In this document: piece by piece, positions 6,119-9,846 of the stretch
How the letters are laid out: the number at the start of each line of letters is the position of its first letter
How positions within the stretch are numbered: position 1 is the stretch's first letter
Source: an uncultured Anaerolineales bacterium
GTDB lineage: Bacteria; Chloroflexota; Anaerolineae; Anaerolineales; Villigracilaceae
Reading direction: 5' to 3'
NCBI GenBank assembly: GCA_938008865.1
Contig: CALLJA010000384.1
Coordinates: 1 to 9,846 of the forward strand
DNA: 9,846 bases
Translations under genes and position numbers: made by a program
The notes under the pieces: generated by a model
What the model saw: the letters and a program-made list of their open reading frames with translations, nothing else
What the model was told of the DNA's origin: nothing
Databases searched by the model: none

Positions 6119-7125
6119 ACCCAGTTGTCAACCAAGCCACCCTGGCCCTCAGCTTGGCGGGACTTTCGTTCTTGATGTCGGCCATTTGGGGCGGACCGTT
6201 CCTGCGTGTGCTGCGGCACTTCAAGATCGGCAAGTTGATCCGTGTGGAGGAACCGGGCCAGCATGCCGTCAAAATGGGCACACCCACCATGGGCGGCCTG
6301 CTCTTCATCCTGCCCGTGCTGTTGTTGACGGGCCTGCTCAACGCGGTCTCGCTGATTGGCCTGCAGCAGAGCGCGCTCGGACGTTCCATCGCCGTCCCGC
6401 TGGTTTCGCTGATCGGCTTCGGCATCCTGGGCGCCATCGACGACTGGCAGGGTATCCGCGGCAAGCGGCGCGGCGAGGGCATGAGCGCCCGCACCAAGTT
6501 CATCGCCCAGGTGGGGCTGGCGATCTTCATTGCCCTGGTGCTGAAATACGTGCTGCGCGCGCCGTCCATCTATATTCCCGGTCTGAACTTCGACCTGGAA
6601 CTAGGCTATTGGTACATCCCAATTGCGGCCTTCATCATCGTGGCTGAATCCAACGCGGTCAACTTCACTGACGGTCTGGATGGTCTGGCTGGGTTGATCG
6701 CTGCCACCGCCTTTGCGGCCTACGGCGGAATCGCCCTCATCCAAGGCCAGATCTACGTGGCGCGTTTCTGCTTTACGCTGGTAGGCGCGCTCTTTGGCTT
6801 CCTGTGGTTCAACGTCCATCCCGCGGAATTGTTCATGGGGGATGCCGGTTCGCTGGCCCTGGGTGGGACCCTGGCCGTGGTGGCCTTGATGACGGGACAG
6901 TGGCCCCTGCTGCTGTTGATTGGCATCATCCCGCTCAGCGAGGCGGTCAGCGTGACGCTGCAAATCGGTTACTTCAAATTGACCAAGGGCAAGCGCCTGT
7001 TCAAGATGGCGCCGCTGCACTTGCACTTCGAACTGCTTGGCTGGAGCGAGACTCAGATCGTGCAGCGTTTCTGGCTGATCGGCCTGCTGGCGGGCATGAT
7101 CGGCGTAGGATTGGCTTCGGTATAA
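6115..7125 (+). CDS. mraY: Phospho-N-acetylmuramoyl-pentapeptide-transferase MraY
   Basis: This 336-residue polytopic membrane enzyme has about ten hydrophobic segments. It transfers phospho-MurNAc-pentapeptide from UDP to undecaprenyl phosphate, making lipid I. Conserved pieces are GTPTMGG (55-61), the acidic pair D109-D110, SARTK ending at K128, NAVNFTDGLDGLA (180-192) and FMGDAGS (240-246, with catalytic-type D243). Two motifs differ from the common form. DDxxK reads DDWQG, with G113 where lysine is usual, and the HHH box reads PLHLHFE (300-306), with L303 for the middle histidine. The rest, including GW.E..v.rFW near the C-terminus, is normal, so it is probably an active MraY of a divergent lineage. 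GGAG at 6103-6106 lies 8 nt before the ATG, which overlaps the murF stop as ATGA. murD starts one base after its TAA. Confidence 0.96.
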   Translation: MNPVVNQATLALSLAGLSFLMSAIWGGPFLRVLRHFKIGKLIRVEEPGQHAVKMGTPTMGGLLFILPVLLLTGLLNAVSLIGLQQSALGRSIAVPLVSLIGFGILGAIDDWQGIRGKRRGEGMSARTKFIAQVGLAIFIALVLKYVLRAPSIYIPGLNFDLELGYWYIPIAAFIIVAESNAVNFTDGLDGLAGLIAATAFAAYGGIALIQGQIYVARFCFTLVGALFGFLWFNVHPAELFMGDAGSLALGGTLAVVALMTGQWPLLLLIGIIPLSEAVSVTLQIGYFKLTKGKRLFKMAPLHLHFELLGWSETQIVQRFWLIGLLAGMIGVGLASV

Positions 7126-7126
7126 G

Positions 7127-8497
7127 ATGCAGGCTTGGACCGGCAGACACGTGCTCATCCTCGGCGCAGCCAGACAGGGGCTGGCTCTAGCGCGTTGGCT
7201 GGCGCGGCACGGCGCGCGTGTGACCCTGTCCGATGCGCGCAGCGAAGCGCAGATGACTGCCGCCCGCGACTCCCTGGCCGACCTGCCGATCACGTGGGTT
7301 CTGGGCGGGCATCCGTCCGAACTGCTGAACGACTGCGACCTGTTGTGCCTTTCGGGCGGCGTGCCGCTGACCCTGCCCATCGTGGCCGAAGCGCTCCAGC
7401 GCGGCATCCCGCTCTCGAACGACACGCAGGTGTTCATGGAAGTCGTGCCCTGCCGCACCATTGGCATCACAGGCTCGGCAGGCAAGACCACAACCACCAC
7501 GCTGCTGGGACGCATGGCGAAGGAAGCCTGCGGTGATGCGGCCTACATCGGCGGCAACATCGGCGACCCACTCATCAATTACGTGGACGAGATGAAGCCG
7601 ACCGACCTGGCCATCCTGGAATTGTCCTCGTTCCAACTCGAACAGATGACGATCTCTCCAAACGTGGCGGCCATCCTCAACATCACGCCCAATCATCTCG
7701 ACCGCCACGGCACGATGGAAGCCTATACCGCCGCCAAGGCGCGCCTGCTGGATTTCCAAACCGAAAAGGATGCGGCCATCCTCGGCCACGATGACCCGGG
7801 CGCCTGGAACTTGCGTAGCCGCGTCAAAGGCAAGCTGTACACGTTCAGTATGCGCGACCTGGATGAGAGCCTGAACGGCGCTTATCATCACGACGGCCTG
7901 CTGGCCCTGCGTGACGGGAACGCCTACCTGCCGCTCATCCTGCGCGAGAAGATCCTGCTGCGCGGCGACCACAACGTCAGCAACGTCCTGGCCGCTTTTG
8001 CCATCGGACATGCCGCGGGCCTGCCTCTGGATGCCATGCTGACCGCCGTGGAGGATTTCCATGGGGTGGCGCATCGGCTGGAGCTGGTCCGCGAATTGCG
8101 CGGTGTGCGCTGGTACAACGACTCGATTGCCACCGCCCCCGAGCGGACCATGGCCGCCATCCGCGCCTTCGAGGAGCCGATTGTGCTGCTGCTGGGCGGC
8201 CGCGACAAGGACCTGCCCTGGGGCGACCTGGCCGACCTCATCCATCAGCGCGTGGATCACGTGGTGCTGTTCGGCGAGGCGGCGGAAAAGATCGAGAAAG
8301 CGGTGGCAGGCCCGGGGTCCAGGCCGCGGACTTTGTCGCGCTGTGAGACGCTCGAGCAAGCCGTATCCAAAGCTGCCGAGGTGGCCGAAGCGGGCGGTGT
8401 TGTCCTGCTTTCACCGGGCGGCACGAGCTATGACGCTTTCCAGGATTTTGCGGAACGAGGAGAAAGGTTTAGAGAATGGGTGCTGAAACTTACGTAA
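7127..8497 (+). CDS. murD: UDP-N-acetylmuramoylalanine--D-glutamate ligase MurD
   Basis: The protein is 456 residues, standard for MurD. This cytoplasmic ATP-dependent ligase adds D-glutamate to UDP-MurNAc-L-Ala. The N-terminal Rossmann-like domain starts with VLILGAARQGLALARWL (9-25). The central domain has the P-loop GITGSAGKTTTTT (113-125, with K120), then LELSSFQLEQM and NITPNHLDRHGTMEAY. The C-terminal domain has HRLE, YNDSIATAPERT, LLGGRDKDLPW and LLSPGGTSYDAFQDFAERG. The E. coli-type NDSKAT lysine is isoleucine here, and SPACASFD reads SPGGTSYD. I recall these as recurrent variants in Chloroflexota-like MurD rather than signs of decay. It begins one base after the mraY stop, with no close ribosome-binding site, and its last 22 nt overlap ftsW. 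Identity is secure because it lacks the MurC, MurE and MurF signature motifs. Confidence 0.96.
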   Translation: MQAWTGRHVLILGAARQGLALARWLARHGARVTLSDARSEAQMTAARDSLADLPITWVLGGHPSELLNDCDLLCLSGGVPLTLPIVAEALQRGIPLSNDTQVFMEVVPCRTIGITGSAGKTTTTTLLGRMAKEACGDAAYIGGNIGDPLINYVDEMKPTDLAILELSSFQLEQMTISPNVAAILNITPNHLDRHGTMEAYTAAKARLLDFQTEKDAAILGHDDPGAWNLRSRVKGKLYTFSMRDLDESLNGAYHHDGLLALRDGNAYLPLILREKILLRGDHNVSNVLAAFAIGHAAGLPLDAMLTAVEDFHGVAHRLELVRELRGVRWYNDSIATAPERTMAAIRAFEEPIVLLLGGRDKDLPWGDLADLIHQRVDHVVLFGEAAEKIEKAVAGPGSRPRTLSRCETLEQAVSKAAEVAEAGGVVLLSPGGTSYDAFQDFAERGERFREWVLKLT

Positions 8498-9744
8498 ACC
8501 ATCCAACCCAGGTCCAGCCGCGCGCGCAGGCTGCGCCCCGCCGCCGCGGATTCGACACGCCCCTGCTGGTAGCGATCGTGGCGCTGGTCATCTACGGGCT
8601 GGTGATGCTGTTCTCGGCCTCGTGGGATTATTCGCTGGGCATCTATGACTCGGCCATGTACATGTTCAACCGCCAGTTGATGTGGCTGGGAATCGGCGTG
8701 CTGGTAGCGCTGGCGTTGTCTTTCTTCGATTATCATCACATGCACAAATTGATCGTGCCCGCCATGATATTCACGATCGTGCTCTTGATCGGCGTGTTGT
8801 TGATGAACGAGATCCGCCTGGGCGCGAAGCGCTCCTTTTTTGAAGGTTCTGTGCAGCCCTCCGAACTGGCGAAACTGGTCTCGATCATTTATCTTTCGGT
8901 CTGGCTGTACGCCAAACGCAATTTCCTGCACGACATTCAACTGGGCCTGATTCCCTTGGGCGTGATTCTCGGGATCGTAGGCGGTCTGATCTATCAGCAG
9001 CCCGACCTGAGCGCCGCCGCGACCGTGCTCATTCTGGGCGGCCTGTTGTTCTTCCTGGCAGGCGGCGACTTGAAGCAGATCGGCGTGCTGCTGCTGGTGG
9101 CGGTGGTGGCCGCCGCCATCGTGGCGCAGGTCAGCGCCACGGGCCGCGAGCGTGTGGATACCTTCCTGGCGGGCATCAAAGACCCCACCCAGGCTTCATA
9201 TCACGTGCGGCGCTCGTTCGAGGCCATCGTCAACGGCGGCCTCTTCGGTGTGGGCATCGGTCAGTCCACCTCCAAATTGACGGGCCTGCCCGTCCCGCCC
9301 ACCGATAGCATCTTCGCCGTCCTGGCCGAGGAACTGGGGCTCTTCGGCTCGCTGGCCTTGATGGGCCTGTACGTATTGCTCTTCTGGCGCGGGTTGGTCA
9401 TTGCTCGCCGCGCGCCCGACATGCTCGGCACGCTGCTGGCCTCGGGCCTGGTCATCTGGATCGGCATGGAGGCGCTCATCAACATGACCGTGATGGTCGG
9501 CCTGCTGCCTTTCGCTGGGAATGCCCTGCCCTTCATCAGCGCGGGCGGCTCGAACCTGGTCGCTTCCCTGGCGGCCATCGGCATTTTGCTAAACATCTCC
9601 CGCCAACGCGGCGAGGGAACCATGACGGACGATGAATGGAGGTCCTACGGTGCGGTTGTTAATCTGCGCGGGCGGAACGGGCGGCGGGGTTTATCCCGCG
9701 CTCGCCGTACACAGCGCACTTACGAAACGACGAACGGGCGTTGA
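8476..9744 (+). CDS. ftsW: SEDS-family peptidoglycan glycosyltransferase FtsW
   Basis: This 422-residue SEDS membrane protein has about ten hydrophobic segments. FtsW polymerises lipid II at the septum with its cognate class B PBP. Family signatures are QPSELAKL (127-134), QQPDLSAAATVLILG (174-188), GGLFGVGIGQSTSKLTGLP (254-272), TDSIFAVLAEELGLFG (276-291, with D277 at the position of the family's essential aspartate) and LPFISAGGSNLVASL (351-365). A 25-residue basic, proline-containing N-terminus is cytoplasmic. The ATG at 8476 lies inside murD, preceded by a purine-rich AGGAGAAAGG (8458-8467). The last 31 residues overlap murG and are arginine-rich (eight Arg within 398-414), which is unusual. 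RodA is the alternative SEDS member, but location between murD and murG with a class B PBP in the same operon favours FtsW. Confidence 0.94.
   Translation: MGAETYVNHPTQVQPRAQAAPRRRGFDTPLLVAIVALVIYGLVMLFSASWDYSLGIYDSAMYMFNRQLMWLGIGVLVALALSFFDYHHMHKLIVPAMIFTIVLLIGVLLMNEIRLGAKRSFFEGSVQPSELAKLVSIIYLSVWLYAKRNFLHDIQLGLIPLGVILGIVGGLIYQQPDLSAAATVLILGGLLFFLAGGDLKQIGVLLLVAVVAAAIVAQVSATGRERVDTFLAGIKDPTQASYHVRRSFEAIVNGGLFGVGIGQSTSKLTGLPVPPTDSIFAVLAEELGLFGSLALMGLYVLLFWRGLVIARRAPDMLGTLLASGLVIWIGMEALINMTVMVGLLPFAGNALPFISAGGSNLVASLAAIGILLNISRQRGEGTMTDDEWRSYGAVVNLRGRNGRRGLSRARRTQRTYETTNGR
9638..9643 (+). promoter_or_regulatory. Strong ribosome-binding site that fixes the murG GTG start
   Basis: GGAGGT is a near-perfect Shine-Dalgarno sequence inside ftsW, 6 nt before the GTG at 9650. 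It favours that GTG over the in-frame ATG at 9632, which has only a distant GAGGG upstream. The next in-frame stop upstream is TGA at 9623-9625, so no earlier start is possible. Confidence 0.75.
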
Positions 9745-9846
9745 GACGCTCTGGGTCGGCGGTGAAGGCGGCATGGAAGAGGCGCTCGTGAAACGCGCGG
9801 GCATCCCCTTCCAGTCCATTCCCGCCGCAGGCGTCCACGGTGTGGG
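9650..9846 (+). CDS. murG: UDP-GlcNAc:lipid I N-acetylglucosaminyltransferase MurG (N-terminal 65 residues only)
   Basis: The frame is open from GTG at 9650 to the right edge. The N-terminus reads MRLLICAGGTGGGVYPALAV, the glycine-rich first loop of MurG (usually GGTGGHVFPALA). ETLWVGGEGGMEEALV and IPFQSIPAAGVHG follow, matching the family's G..GmE..lv...gi.f..i...G pattern. MurG is a membrane-associated cytoplasmic glycosyltransferase that adds GlcNAc to lipid I, forming lipid II, the FtsW substrate. The usual loop histidine is glycine here (residue 13). The start overlaps ftsW by 95 nt in the +1 frame; a GGAGGT site 6 nt upstream and the family N-terminus support GTG 9650. An ATG at 9632 would add six residues (MNGGPT). 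About 300 further residues are expected beyond the edge. Confidence 0.93.
   Translation, partial: MRLLICAGGTGGGVYPALAVHSALTKRRTGVETLWVGGEGGMEEALVKRAGIPFQSIPAAGVHGV

Noticed and set aside
7187..8359. A 390-residue open frame on the minus strand opposite murD
   Set aside because: Long antisense frames are expected in GC-rich genes. The translation is rich in H, Q, R and G with no recognisable motif, while the plus-strand frame has all MurD signatures.
1..9846. A novel defence, mobile or biosynthetic system
   Set aside because: Apart from the flanking methyltransferase, every gene is a recognised dcw cluster member in near-canonical order, with uniform composition and no transposase, integrase, attachment site or unassigned gene.

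Overview
This window is the proximal part of a division and cell wall (dcw) cluster, preceded by one divergent methyltransferase gene. The GC-rich coding sequence and several protein features suggest Chloroflexota, probably class Anaerolineae. These features include MraY with an HLH box, MurD with NDSIAT and SPGGTSYDAF, MurG beginning with GGTGGG, and an FtsW with PPTDSIF. The lineage call is an inference from remembered family patterns, not from a search.

Layout. Positions 1-881 (minus strand) hold a COG1092-type class I SAM-dependent methyltransferase, cut near its C-terminus by the window edge. Positions 882-1101 are a 220-bp divergent regulatory region. It holds an imperfect palindromic hairpin, a TTGCTT/TATAAT promoter, three GTGG boxes at exact 10-bp spacing (the expected MraZ operator), a second hairpin in the leader, and a good ribosome-binding site. 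From 1102 to the right edge everything is on the plus strand: mraZ, rsmH, an ftsL-like gene, a class B penicillin-binding protein (ftsI position), murF, mraY, murD, ftsW and the start of murG.

No gap between plus-strand genes exceeds 24 nt. Three junctions are ATGA overlaps, murD starts one base after the mraY stop, ftsW overlaps murD by 22 nt, and murG overlaps ftsW by 95 nt. No internal terminator is visible, so this looks like one translationally coupled operon under autorepression by MraZ.

Function. MurD and MurF act early and late in assembling the UDP-MurNAc-pentapeptide. MraY moves the product to undecaprenyl phosphate, and MurG adds GlcNAc to make lipid II. FtsW polymerises lipid II and the class B PBP crosslinks the strands, with the FtsL-like bitopic protein as likely divisome partner. 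RsmH methylates 16S rRNA and MraZ regulates the cluster. murE is missing from its usual place between ftsI and murF.

I found no mobile element, CRISPR array, tRNA or rRNA, and no unknown multi-gene system. The points most worth checking are the long ftsW/murG overlap, the altered MraY motifs, the missing murE and the structured divergent regulatory region.
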